From assembly GCA_944323745.1 (NCBI GenBank), contig CALUTQ010000001.1, forward strand, positions 734,863 to 798,862: DNA of 64,000 nt. Direction: 5' to 3'. Position numbers and translations under genes: made by a program. Origin of the DNA: Candidatus Avelusimicrobium pullarium (GTDB lineage Bacteria > Elusimicrobiota > Elusimicrobia > Elusimicrobiales > Elusimicrobiaceae). A model generated the notes under the pieces. It saw only the letters and a program-made list of their open reading frames with translations. It was not told where the DNA came from and ran no database searches. Position 1 is the stretch's first letter; each line of letters starts with the position of its first letter. Positions 44,978 through 52,656 of the stretch are shown here, in pieces.

Positions 44978-45475
44978 ATGGCGCCTTTTGAAGATTTTTA
45001 TGAATTGTATTTTAAACGGGTGTATGCTTATGTGATGATGAGCGTCAAAGATCCGGCCTTGGCAGAGGACCTGTGCGCGCAGGCTTGGCGCAAAGCCTAC
45101 GAGCACATCGGTTCGTTTGACCAGGCAAAAGGCAATTTTGCCCAATGGATTTTTACCATTGCCCGCAACGAAATTAATATGTACCGGCGTTTGTATTGGG
45201 TAAAACATTTCTTTTCCATTACCCAGGCGGAAGAATATTTGCCGGCGGCGGACAAAGGCCCCCTGCAGGCGGTGCAGCAGGCGGAACTGAAAGAACGCGT
45301 GCTGGCGGCCGCGGCAAAATTATCGGCGCGGGAAAGAGACGTTATTTCTTTAAAGTTTTATTCCGGCCTGAACAACCGCCAAATTGCGGCGGTAACGGGA
45401 CTGAGCGAAAGCAATGTGGGCACGATTGCCCTGCGCGCGGTGCAAAAAATGCGGCGCGATATGGAGAATTTATGA
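44978..45475 (+). CDS. ECF-type RNA polymerase sigma factor
   Basis: The 165-residue protein has a sigma region 2 (FEDFYELYFKRVYAYVM through AQWIFTIARNEI) and a region 4 helix-turn-helix (LSARERDVISLKF, NRQIAAVTGLSESNVGTIALRA) with a short linker. It lacks regions 1 and 3, so it is an ECF sigma factor. Its stop overlaps the ATG of the next gene, a one-pass protein in the usual anti-sigma position. No proven target promoter is known, but its own upstream motif is found again at 58.38 kb. Confidence 0.93.
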   Translation: MAPFEDFYELYFKRVYAYVMMSVKDPALAEDLCAQAWRKAYEHIGSFDQAKGNFAQWIFTIARNEINMYRRLYWVKHFFSITQAEEYLPAADKGPLQAVQQAELKERVLAAAAKLSARERDVISLKFYSGLNNRQIAAVTGLSESNVGTIALRAVQKMRRDMENL

Positions 45476-45951
45476 AAGAAAAACAAGATTGGGTAGAAAA
45501 AGCTTCTTTATTGGACTTTGACCCGCAGGATGACGCCAAAAAACGGGTGTGGGCGCGGGTCACGCAGCCGCTTGCGGCACGCAAACCGTGGCGGCCCGTG
45601 CTGGCAATGGCGGCCGGTGTGGTATTTGTGCTGGCGGCCGGTTTGTTTGTGATGCAGCATTTGCCGGCAGGACAGGTGGGCGTGCAGGAGCAGGAACTGA
45701 GTGAAGAAGACTGCGCCAAATTAAACGGCCGCTATTTACTGGCGCGTGCCTTGGCGCAAAGCGAAGAAGACTGCACCTGCAAAGACAATTTGACGGACTA
45801 CGACAAGCAAACGCTTTTGCAGCTGCGCCAAGAGCTGGCTACCGTGGCTTGCACGGTGTGCACGGCCAAAGAACAGCAGCAGCTGCACCAATGCCGGCAG
45901 AAGTATCCTTCCCAATTAAAAGAATTTAAATTGTGCGATACTATGTGTTAG
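45472..45951 (+). CDS. Putative anti-sigma factor with eight extracytoplasmic cysteines
   Basis: The 159-residue protein has a cytoplasmic N-terminus of about 42 residues, one membrane helix (about 43-62) and a C-terminal domain with cysteines at 81, 101, 103, 127, 130, 141, 155 and 159. All eight lie after the helix, that is, on the predicted periplasmic side. No zinc-binding HxxxCxxC anti-sigma motif is seen in the N-terminus. The start ATG lies within the sigma factor stop (ATGA), so translation is coupled. The anti-sigma role is inferred from position and topology. The even number of cysteines and the thioredoxin-CcdA gene 8 bases downstream suggest redox sensing. Confidence 0.72.
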   Translation: MKEKQDWVEKASLLDFDPQDDAKKRVWARVTQPLAARKPWRPVLAMAAGVVFVLAAGLFVMQHLPAGQVGVQEQELSEEDCAKLNGRYLLARALAQSEEDCTCKDNLTDYDKQTLLQLRQELATVACTVCTAKEQQQLHQCRQKYPSQLKEFKLCDTMC

Positions 45952-45959
45952 GAGCAATT

Positions 45960-47351
45960 ATGAAAAATAAGTTCGTATTTAAACTATTTTCCGCCTTGCT
46001 TATGGCGCTGTGCCTGTGGGCCGTGCCTGCTTGGGCGGCCGAACCGGTGGAAGTGATGGTGTTTACCTCGCCTTATTGCCCGCATTGCCGGCATATGGAG
46101 CAAGACGGCTTTGTGGACGCTTTTGCCGCCAAACACAAAGGGGAAATTACCATTTTGCGCTATGACGTAACGCAAAACGGAGGCAACATTATCTTTTTGC
46201 AAATTTTAAAAGAAAAAGGGGTTAACTCCGCCGGAATACCGGCTATGGTTATTGGCGATGAAGTGCTGCAGGGCTATCCCCGCTCTATCGGTACCCGCAG
46301 CGAAGAAGTGCTGAAAAATTGGCTCAAAATCCGCCGCGCTAAAGAAGCCGCGCAACAGGCCGCTTCTGAAAAAACCGTGCAAAAAGCAGCCGAAGAAAAC
46401 AAATTGGCCGCGCCTGCTCAAAAAAAGCCAGCGCAGCCTGCCGTCAAAAAACAAGAAACAAAGCCTGTCCTTGCGCAAGAAGCCAAGGCAGCAGAGCCTG
46501 CCCAAACAAAGCAGTCCGCTCCGTCCGCCGCAGCGGAAACAAAGGCGCAGTCTGCCGTGCAAGAACCCGAAGGGGCCGCGCAAGATGCGGCTTTGGCCCA
46601 ACACGAGGCCTTTTTTAACCAAATTACGGTTTGGGCCATTATCGGGGCCGGTTTGGCAGACGGCATTAACCCGTGTGCGTTTGCCGTAATCGTATTTTTC
46701 ATTTCTTTCCTGGCTGTCTATAAATACAACCGCAAAGAAATTATTTTGGTAGGGTCGGCTTATTGTGCCTCCGTCTTTGTGGCCTATATGCTGCTGGGGC
46801 TTGGCTTTTTCCGCTTTTTGTACGCGATGAAAGGGCTTACCTATATTACGCTGGCTATTCAATGGGCGACGATTGCTTTGTGTGCGCTGTTCTTTGTGCT
46901 CAGCCTGTACGACTTTTGGATCTACCGCAAAACCAAACAGTCCGACAAAATGCTCTTGCAGTTGCCGCGCAGTTATAAAGAATATATTCACAAAGTGATG
47001 CGCTTTTTCTTAAAAGACAAACACAGTTCTTCCTGGCGTTTGGTGCTGGCGGCTTGCTGCGTGGGGTTTGTGGTGTCTTTGGTGGAAGCGGTTTGCACGG
47101 GCCAGGTGTATTTGCCCACCATTATGGTCATCTTAAAAGAAGCCGACAAGCATTTCTTTAAAGCGGCCGAATATTTGGTGCTTTATAACCTAATGTTTAT
47201 CGTACCGCTGGTGCTGGTATTTGTGCTGGCGTTGTGCGGCAAAGAATCGGCCACGTTTAACAACTGGCTCAAAAAACATTTGGGGCTTACCAAACTGCTT
47301 TTGTGCTGTGTCTTTTTAGGCCTGTTATTGTTACTGTTATTTAACATGTAA
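45960..47351 (+). CDS. Thioredoxin-like/CcdA-like fusion, transmembrane thiol-redox protein
   Basis: The 463-residue protein has a signal peptide (1-27) and a thioredoxin/glutaredoxin-like domain with the active site C40-P-H-C43 and cis-proline segment GIPAM at 92-96. A linker of about 90 residues rich in Ala, Lys, Gln and Pro (128-215) leads to a six-helix CcdA/DsbD-type domain. Its two membrane cysteines are visible as GINPC239AF and EAVC379TGQVY. CcdA-type domains carry electrons from cytoplasmic thioredoxin to periplasmic thiols, and the fused thioredoxin domain is the likely acceptor. The start at 45960 follows GGAG. It is the third gene of the ECF sigma operon, followed by a terminator. 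Confidence 0.88.
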   Translation: MKNKFVFKLFSALLMALCLWAVPAWAAEPVEVMVFTSPYCPHCRHMEQDGFVDAFAAKHKGEITILRYDVTQNGGNIIFLQILKEKGVNSAGIPAMVIGDEVLQGYPRSIGTRSEEVLKNWLKIRRAKEAAQQAASEKTVQKAAEENKLAAPAQKKPAQPAVKKQETKPVLAQEAKAAEPAQTKQSAPSAAAETKAQSAVQEPEGAAQDAALAQHEAFFNQITVWAIIGAGLADGINPCAFAVIVFFISFLAVYKYNRKEIILVGSAYCASVFVAYMLLGLGFFRFLYAMKGLTYITLAIQWATIALCALFFVLSLYDFWIYRKTKQSDKMLLQLPRSYKEYIHKVMRFFLKDKHSSSWRLVLAACCVGFVVSLVEAVCTGQVYLPTIMVILKEADKHFFKAAEYLVLYNLMFIVPLVLVFVLALCGKESATFNNWLKKHLGLTKLLLCCVFLGLLLLLLFNM

Positions 47352-47376
47352 CAACCTCACAAACATACAAACAGGA

Positions 47377-47406
47377 CCCCCGCCCGCAAGCGGGGGTTTT
47401 GTTTTG
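47377..47406 (+). terminator. Terminator after the ECF sigma operon
   Basis: ACCCCCG and CGGGGGT pair closely around a short loop and are followed by TTTGTTTT. Confidence 0.88.
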
Positions 47407-47443
47407 GCCCCTTTTTTGCTACAACAAAAGCAGGAGGTGAATA

Positions 47444-47728
47444 ATGAACTGGCAAAGCATATTGGTAGGGCTTGGCAGTTTTGTGATTATCGGCGTGTTT
47501 CATCCGATAGTCATTAAGGGGGAATATTATTTCTCCAAAAAAATCTGGCCCGTGTTTTTAGCGACGGGCTTGGGGTGTTTGGTATGGGCCTTGTTTATAA
47601 CGCATATGGCCTGGGCTTGTTTAATCAGTGTACTGGGGTTTACGTGTTTGTGGTGCATAAAAGAGCTCTTTGAACAGGAGGAACGCGTTAAAAAAGGCTG
47701 GGCCCCCAAAAACCCAAACAGAAAGTAA
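47444..47728 (+). CDS. DUF4491-family small membrane protein
   Basis: The 94-residue protein has three hydrophobic helices. It shows the DUF4491 pattern: IIGVFHPIVIKGEYYFSKK near the N-terminus and LGFTCLWCIKELFEQEERV with a KGWAPKNP end. The family is uncharacterised. A very strong AGGAGGTGA ribosome site precedes the ATG. It stands alone between two terminators. Confidence 0.85.
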   Translation: MNWQSILVGLGSFVIIGVFHPIVIKGEYYFSKKIWPVFLATGLGCLVWALFITHMAWACLISVLGFTCLWCIKELFEQEERVKKGWAPKNPNRK

Positions 47729-47745
47729 ACAAATTGCTTCTATGT

Positions 47746-47780
47746 AAAAACCCCGCTTTCCAAAAGGAAGACGGGGTTTT
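47746..47780. terminator. Terminator between DUF4491 gene and tRNA-Ser
   Basis: ACCCCG...TTTCC and GGAAG..CGGGGT form an interrupted stem with A-rich and T-rich flanks. It can end the DUF4491 transcript and the minus-strand tRNA transcript. Confidence 0.8.
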
Positions 47781-47787
47781 AAATCTA

Positions 47788-47872
47788 CGGAGAGGGAGGG
47801 ATTCGAACCCTCGAAGCCTTGCGGCTTACAGGTTTTCGAGACCTGCTGTTTCGACCACTCACACACCTCTCC
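47788..47872 (-). tRNA. tRNA-Ser(CGA)
   Basis: The minus strand folds into a complete 85-nt tRNA with the acceptor pair GGAGAGG/CCTCTCC. The anticodon loop CTCGAAA holds anticodon CGA, reading UCG. A long variable arm is typical for tRNA-Ser, and the T-loop is TTCGAAT. CCA is not encoded. Confidence 0.96.
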
Positions 47873-47999
47873 AAATCTCTTTATATTATAACAAACTGTG
47901 GCGTTCTCTTGCCGAGGCCCGACGGCAACTTGGTACGGTTACGAAAAAGGGCCCAGCCACAGCGTTGCTTTTTACGCGCTTTGAACCGGCGGCTTGGCG

Positions 48000-48821
48000 T
48001 CAGCGGCAGGAAGCCAAAAAATCCAGCGCGCGTTTTTCCAGCCAGCCAAACTCCCCGTGGGAGCCGACGGGCGAAGCATAAGCCTGCGTGCCGTGCGGGG
48101 CCAGGCGCGCCAGCGCCGCGCTCATCTGCCAGGGGACGGTTTCGTCCGCTTTGCTGTAGGCTACCAGCAACGGGGGGACAATACGGCCGATTTTGCGGGT
48201 ATTGTCGCAGCTTCTGGCGCATAAAATCAGGTGCAGAAAAGGCAGCGCAAGACGCTGTTTAAAAGACCAGGGCTTATAGTGTTTTTCCAAACGGAAAGCG
48301 CCCATTTCCACGCTGGAGGTAAACGGACTTTGCGCTATGACGGCTTTAAAAGGCAAAGACGCATTGTTTAACGCGGTTTGCAAACAGACGGCGTTACCTA
48401 ACGAAAAACCCCACAAAATAATTTTCTGCGGCGGAATTTTTTTGCCATACAGCAAATAGTTCAGCGCCGCTTGCCCGTCCTGATAGGCGTTTTTTTCGCT
48501 GGCGCGGCCGGTGCTGTGGCCAAAGCCGCGGTAGTCAAAAAGCAAAACCCCCAGGCCCTGTGCGGCGTAGCGCTGTGCAAACGGGGCAAAGTGCGAAAGG
48601 TTCCCGCCGTTGCCGTGAAAGAACAAAATGGTGTCCTTGTCTTTTTGTGCCGGAATATAAAGGGCCTGTATTTTGCCTTTTGCACTGGGCAGAAAAAACG
48701 GTTCTGCCGGCAGTTTTTCGGGCAAGAAGCCGCGCACCGGATGAAAAATAAACTCATCGGCTTTGCGCCCCAAGGCCACATAAACGGCAACGAAAAGCAA
48801 AAGAACAATCAGATAAATCAT
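48000..48821 (-). CDS. Alpha/beta hydrolase, membrane anchored
   Basis: The 273-residue protein has an N-terminal hydrophobic helix (about 3-17) and an alpha/beta-hydrolase fold. The oxyanion loop HGNGGN is at 69-74 and FDYRGFGHS near 95-103. The nucleophile elbow is GFSLG, with Ser140. Later Asp (SKADETVP) and His (SHGEFG) residues are good candidates for the rest of the triad. It resembles the ABHD13/BEM46-like group. Substrate unknown. Its start overlaps the stop of the nucleotidyltransferase gene (ATGA). Confidence 0.88.
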   Translation of the reverse strand: MIYLIVLLLFVAVYVALGRKADEFIFHPVRGFLPEKLPAEPFFLPSAKGKIQALYIPAQKDKDTILFFHGNGGNLSHFAPFAQRYAAQGLGVLLFDYRGFGHSTGRASEKNAYQDGQAALNYLLYGKKIPPQKIILWGFSLGNAVCLQTALNNASLPFKAVIAQSPFTSSVEMGAFRLEKHYKPWSFKQRLALPFLHLILCARSCDNTRKIGRIVPPLLVAYSKADETVPWQMSAALARLAPHGTQAYASPVGSHGEFGWLEKRALDFLASCR

Positions 48822-49411
48822 TTTTTAAGCGGCCAGCACAGTATTTGGTTTTTGTCCTGCTTGGCGTACCATTCGTTAAATTGCTCTGCGGTGCGCACCC
48901 CGTCGCGCAAAACGGCGGTGTATATCCAAATGCCGCCGATGTGCGGCGTTTTGGGCAGGGCTTGTTTAATTTGCAGAATGGCGGTGCGGGTGTCGTCGGT
49001 CAGCATTTCTTTAATGGCGGCGGCCTGTTTTTCAAAATAGCCGTCGTAACGGCTGCCGCGCAGAATATGAATGATGTCCAAATTCCATTCCTGCCCTTTT
49101 TCGTCTTCAAAGAACACGTGCCATTCCACGCAGGCTTCGGGCGTGTCCAGCAGGTTTTGGCAGGTAAGGCGCTTAAAGCCTTTTTGCCGGGCAATGATAG
49201 CCATAGCGGCAAAAGCGTCTTCCAGGTCAAACGGGTCGGTATAGACGTGCAGGTCAATGTCGCGGCTGTCAAAATACAGTCCGCAAGCCAAAGAGCCGAC
49301 AATATGCACCTCCGCCCCTTGCAAGTCCCACGCGGTAACGGCACGGCTTTGGCGCAGCATAGCAAAAGCTTGCTGGGCGTTTTGTTGAGCCAGCTGTAAA
49401 ATGTTTTCCAT
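48818..49411 (-). CDS. Nucleotidyltransferase-fold protein
   Basis: The 197-residue protein carries a polymerase-beta-type nucleotidyltransferase motif: VGSLACG at about 38-44 and the metal-binding D51-I-D53-L. A third acidic residue is likely in EWNLDIIHI. Substrate is unknown; related small proteins act on antibiotics, tRNA or other proteins. The start at 49411 was chosen because TATAAT lies six bases upstream. A longer in-frame reading would run into the divergent gene. It is co-transcribed with the hydrolase. Confidence 0.72.
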   Translation of the reverse strand: MENILQLAQQNAQQAFAMLRQSRAVTAWDLQGAEVHIVGSLACGLYFDSRDIDLHVYTDPFDLEDAFAAMAIIARQKGFKRLTCQNLLDTPEACVEWHVFFEDEKGQEWNLDIIHILRGSRYDGYFEKQAAAIKEMLTDDTRTAILQIKQALPKTPHIGGIWIYTAVLRDGVRTAEQFNEWYAKQDKNQILCWPLKK

Positions 49412-49423
49412 ATATCTATTATA
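49412..49423 (-). promoter_or_regulatory. Leaderless-type promoter of the nucleotidyltransferase gene
   Basis: On the minus strand TATAAT (complement of 49418-49423) is followed by six bases and the ATG at 49411. Confidence 0.65.
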
Positions 49424-49450
49424 GTAATTACGCAAGGGGCCGTTTAATAG

Positions 49451-49462
49451 TACAATAAACAT
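49451..49462 (+). promoter_or_regulatory. Leaderless-type promoter of the DUF2157 operon
   Basis: TACAAT (49451-49456) is followed by six bases and the ATG at 49463. It is divergent from the nucleotidyltransferase promoter about 30 bases away. Confidence 0.6.
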
Positions 49463-50299
49463 ATGAAAGAATTTTTCGCTTCGTTTAAATCTTCTCTGCC
49501 CGCCTGGTCGGCGCCGCTGTGCGGCCTGACGGGCGCGGCGCTGTTTTTGGCCGGCACAGTGTGCTTTGTGGCTTATAATTGGGCCGCTTTGGGCACGCTG
49601 TACAAATTTGCTCTGCCGCTTTTGGGTTTGCTGGTCTGCGCTTGTGGCGCCTATATAAAAGGACTGGACAGCGGCACCGGCAAAGTGTTTTCTTTTGCCT
49701 GCGGTTTGTTTGTGGGCCTGTTTTGGGTGGTGTACGGGCAGGTGTATCAAAGCGGGGCTTTTGTGTACGAGTTTTGCCTGGCCTGGGCGCTTAGCCTTTT
49801 GCCGCTTGCCTTGCTGGCGGGCAACCGCTGGCTGTGGCTGTTGTGGGCGGCGGTAAGCAACCTGTATATTATTTCTTATTATTGGGTCCCGATGGCCGAT
49901 GCCAGTGACTTCGACCGCTTTTTTTGGTGTTTGTTTGCACTGAATATTTTGTGTTTTGCCGTCAGCGAATGGGTTGTGCGGCGCAGCGGCAAAGGCGGTT
50001 GGTTTTCGCTCTTCTTTTTGGCGTGGGCTTTGCTGGCCGGGGTCGGGTTTGGGAACGGTGACTTTTGGACGGCGGTTTGTTTGATGCTTTTGTTGGGCGT
50101 TTACGCGTGGCGGTTTAAACGCGGGGTGACGCAGCTTGCTTTTTGTGCGCTGGCCTTGGATGTTTTGCTGGCAGAGCGCTTTATTTCCGGCCTGCGCTAC
50201 GGCGGGGATATTGTTACGGTGCTGGCCGTGCTGGCGGTGTTTGTGCTCAGCGCGGGCGGCGTTTATGTGTTAAGCAGACAGGGGGGAGAAAATGAATAA
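49463..50299 (+). CDS. DUF2157-family membrane protein
   Basis: The 278-residue protein consists of about nine hydrophobic helices. The GLFVGLFWVVYGQVYQSGA segment is typical of DUF2157 proteins. Function is unknown. It is the first of three genes (DUF2157, DUF4401, GDYXXLXY) that commonly occur together. It overlaps the next gene by 8 bases. A TACAAT box lies six bases before its ATG. Confidence 0.85.
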   Translation: MKEFFASFKSSLPAWSAPLCGLTGAALFLAGTVCFVAYNWAALGTLYKFALPLLGLLVCACGAYIKGLDSGTGKVFSFACGLFVGLFWVVYGQVYQSGAFVYEFCLAWALSLLPLALLAGNRWLWLLWAAVSNLYIISYYWVPMADASDFDRFFWCLFALNILCFAVSEWVVRRSGKGGWFSLFFLAWALLAGVGFGNGDFWTAVCLMLLLGVYAWRFKRGVTQLAFCALALDVLLAERFISGLRYGGDIVTVLAVLAVFVLSAGGVYVLSRQGGENE

Positions 50300-51200
50300 T
50301 ACGGAAAATAAACTGCCGTTTATGGTTTCTGCCCTGCTGGCGGTGGGGGCGTGGTTGGCGTGTTTGGCAGCCCTGTTTTTAATCGGTTTGCAAAACCTGC
50401 TTTGGACAGGGGCCGCATTTGTGGTGGCGGCGGCCGTGCTGGTATATGCGGCGGGGCGCAAAAGTGGTCTGGCCGGGGTCTTTATGGAACAGGTGTCGCT
50501 GGCGTTTTCGCTCTGCGGCAAAGGGTTGCTTATTTGGAGTATGGTTTTCTTGTGGAATTTAACCCCGGGGCAAACTTGTCTTTTAGTGTGGGCGGTGACG
50601 GCGGCCGGTTATTTTGTTTTTACGCAGAAAATGGACCGCGCCGTGATGGTGTTTGCCAGTATGCTGGCCCTGCAATATTGGCTGTTTGAGTATCAAACGG
50701 AAATATGGCCCTATATGGAAACGCTCAGCATACTGCTTTTTGTGCTGGCGTATGTGCTTTTCTTTGTACCCGGTGAAAAGCTGCGCCCGCTGGCGTGGGG
50801 GATATTGCCTTCCTGCGCGGCGGCGTTTGTGTTTGGGCTGTTTGGCGCGGCTCCGTTTGGTTTGGCGCTGAACACTTTGTTGTTGGGCGCTTGTCTGTGC
50901 GGGGTGTACGCCTGGCTCACGCGGGAGAAATTTAATATGGCCGTGGCGGCGCTTATTTTGCTGCTTTGCTATTTGACAAACAGCGGCACGGTGATGGGCG
51001 TTGCCCTGCTGGCGCTGGCCTTTGGGCAAAACCGCCTGAGCCTTAAAATTGCCGGGTTTGCGGTATTTGCGGTGTCTTTAATTTGGCTGTACTATCATAT
51101 GCAAACCACGCTTTTGGTAAAAGCGTATTATCTGTGGGCGGCAGGGCTTGTGTTGCTTGGGATGTACGTCTGGCAGAAAAGGGGGCATTATGCGTGCTAA
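50292..51200 (+). CDS. DUF4401-like membrane protein
   Basis: The 302-residue protein has about ten hydrophobic helices and little else. Position between DUF2157 and GDYXXLXY genes, and helices such as MVSALLAVGAWLACLAALFL, fit DUF4401. Function is unknown. It overlaps the preceding gene by 8 bases and the following one by 11. Confidence 0.75.
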   Translation: MNNTENKLPFMVSALLAVGAWLACLAALFLIGLQNLLWTGAAFVVAAAVLVYAAGRKSGLAGVFMEQVSLAFSLCGKGLLIWSMVFLWNLTPGQTCLLVWAVTAAGYFVFTQKMDRAVMVFASMLALQYWLFEYQTEIWPYMETLSILLFVLAYVLFFVPGEKLRPLAWGILPSCAAAFVFGLFGAAPFGLALNTLLLGACLCGVYAWLTREKFNMAVAALILLLCYLTNSGTVMGVALLALAFGQNRLSLKIAGFAVFAVSLIWLYYHMQTTLLVKAYYLWAAGLVLLGMYVWQKRGHYAC

Positions 51201-51666
51201 ATGGTTTTTTCTTTTATCTTGTGTACTGGCCGGTTTTTTGGGCGGCTACGCCCTAAACACCCAGCGGGCTTTGCAAACGGCCCGCACGGTGTATTTAAAA
51301 ATAGAGCCGTTTGACCCGCGCGCCCTGTTAAGCGGCGATTATATGCAGGTAAATTATGATTTTGAAAGGCCGTATCTGGCAAAACAAGGCCAGCCGCTGG
51401 TGCTGCAGGTGGGGGAAAATGATGTGCTTTCTTTGCCCGCCTCCGAAGGAAAAGAAGCCCTTGCCGCGCAAGCCAACCCCCCGCAGCAGCCGCAAACGGT
51501 AAGCATAAAAACCCTGGGCCCCAGTTACCGCGTGCCGCATCAGTTTTATTTTCAGGAAGGCACCGGCAAAAAATATGAAAATGCCGCCTATGCAAAAGCG
51601 GCTCTGCTGGATAACGGCTCCCTGTTGCTGGTGGGACTGACAGACGAAAATTTTAATTTGTTATAA
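51190..51666 (+). CDS. GDYXXLXY-domain membrane-anchored protein
   Basis: The 158-residue protein has an N-terminal membrane helix (about 4-20). The family motif then reads LSGDYMQVNYDF (GDYxxVxY), and a periplasmic beta-rich domain follows. The start at 51190 was chosen because the signal anchor begins there. The family is uncharacterised and is regularly encoded with DUF2157 and DUF4401 proteins, so the three may form one inner-membrane complex. Confidence 0.85.
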   Translation: MRAKWFFLLSCVLAGFLGGYALNTQRALQTARTVYLKIEPFDPRALLSGDYMQVNYDFERPYLAKQGQPLVLQVGENDVLSLPASEGKEALAAQANPPQQPQTVSIKTLGPSYRVPHQFYFQEGTGKKYENAAYAKAALLDNGSLLLVGLTDENFNLL

Positions 51667-51699
51667 AGACGCGGCCTGCCCGCGCCTGAGGAGATTTAA

Positions 51700-52530
51700 A
51701 TGAGCGAGTGTAATCACGACTGCGCGTCCTGCAGTCAAAACTGCGGCGAGCGCCAAGAGCCGCAAAGCCTGCTGGCAAAACCAAACCCGCACGCGCGTAT
51801 CCAAAAAGTAATTGCCGTATGCAGCGGCAAGGGGGGCGTGGGCAAATCGTTAGTGACGGCCCTGCTGGCCAGTGCCGCGCAAAAACAAGGCCTGCGCGCC
51901 GGCGTGCTGGACGCGGATATCACGGGCCCGTCTATCCCTAAAATGTTTGGCATACACGAACGCGCCAAAGGCGACCAAAGCGGCGTTTATCCGGTGCTCA
52001 GCAAAGGCGGCGTGCAGCTGATGTCTTTAAATTTGCTTTTGGATAATGAAACCGACCCCGTCATCTGGCGCGGTCCGCTGATTACGGGCACGGTCAAACA
52101 GTTTTGGACGGAAGTAATTTGGGACGATGTGGACATCCTTTTTGTGGATATGCCGCCGGGCACGGGGGACGTGACCTTAACGGTGTTTCAAAGCCTGCCG
52201 GTGGACGGCATCGTATTTGTAACCAGCCCGCAGGAATTGGTGGGAATGATTGTGGAAAAGGCCGTTAAAATGGCCAAAATGATGAGCCTGCCGCTGGCGG
52301 CATTGGTGGAAAATATGAGCTATTTTGTCTGCCCCGACTGCGGCAAAAAGCACGAAATTTTCGGCAAGAGCCGCGTGGAAGAAACCGCCAAAGCCTTTGG
52401 CATACCCGCCACGGCGCGGCTGCCTTTAAGCCCCGATATTGCCGCCGCGGCGGACAGAGGCGGCATAGAGGGACTGACTTTAGAACAGCTGGCCCCGGTG
52501 CTTAAAACATTGGAAGACATTCAAAAGTAA
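51700..52530 (+). CDS. Mrp/NBP35-family Fe-S carrier ATPase
   Basis: The 276-residue P-loop ATPase has the deviant Walker A GKGGVGKS at 43-50, WRGPLITGTVKQFW and MPPGTGDVTLT. These are the marks of Mrp/ApbC/NBP35 proteins that assemble and transfer Fe-S clusters. The N-terminus has cysteines at 4, 8, 11 and 15, a likely extra cluster site. A CPDCG pair lies near residue 210, the conserved bridging site. It begins 33 bases after the GDYXXLXY gene. Confidence 0.94.
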   Translation: MSECNHDCASCSQNCGERQEPQSLLAKPNPHARIQKVIAVCSGKGGVGKSLVTALLASAAQKQGLRAGVLDADITGPSIPKMFGIHERAKGDQSGVYPVLSKGGVQLMSLNLLLDNETDPVIWRGPLITGTVKQFWTEVIWDDVDILFVDMPPGTGDVTLTVFQSLPVDGIVFVTSPQELVGMIVEKAVKMAKMMSLPLAALVENMSYFVCPDCGKKHEIFGKSRVEETAKAFGIPATARLPLSPDIAAAADRGGIEGLTLEQLAPVLKTLEDIQK

Positions 52531-52656
52531 ACTTTTGCGGTGCGTTTGGCCCCGCACCGCAAAAGACGTTTTTTCGGCCCCAAAAGAAAAAAACAGAAAA
52601 GGCTATCCCTTTTGGCCTTATTAAATGTTACAATGAGGGTAAGGAGTTTTTACCGT

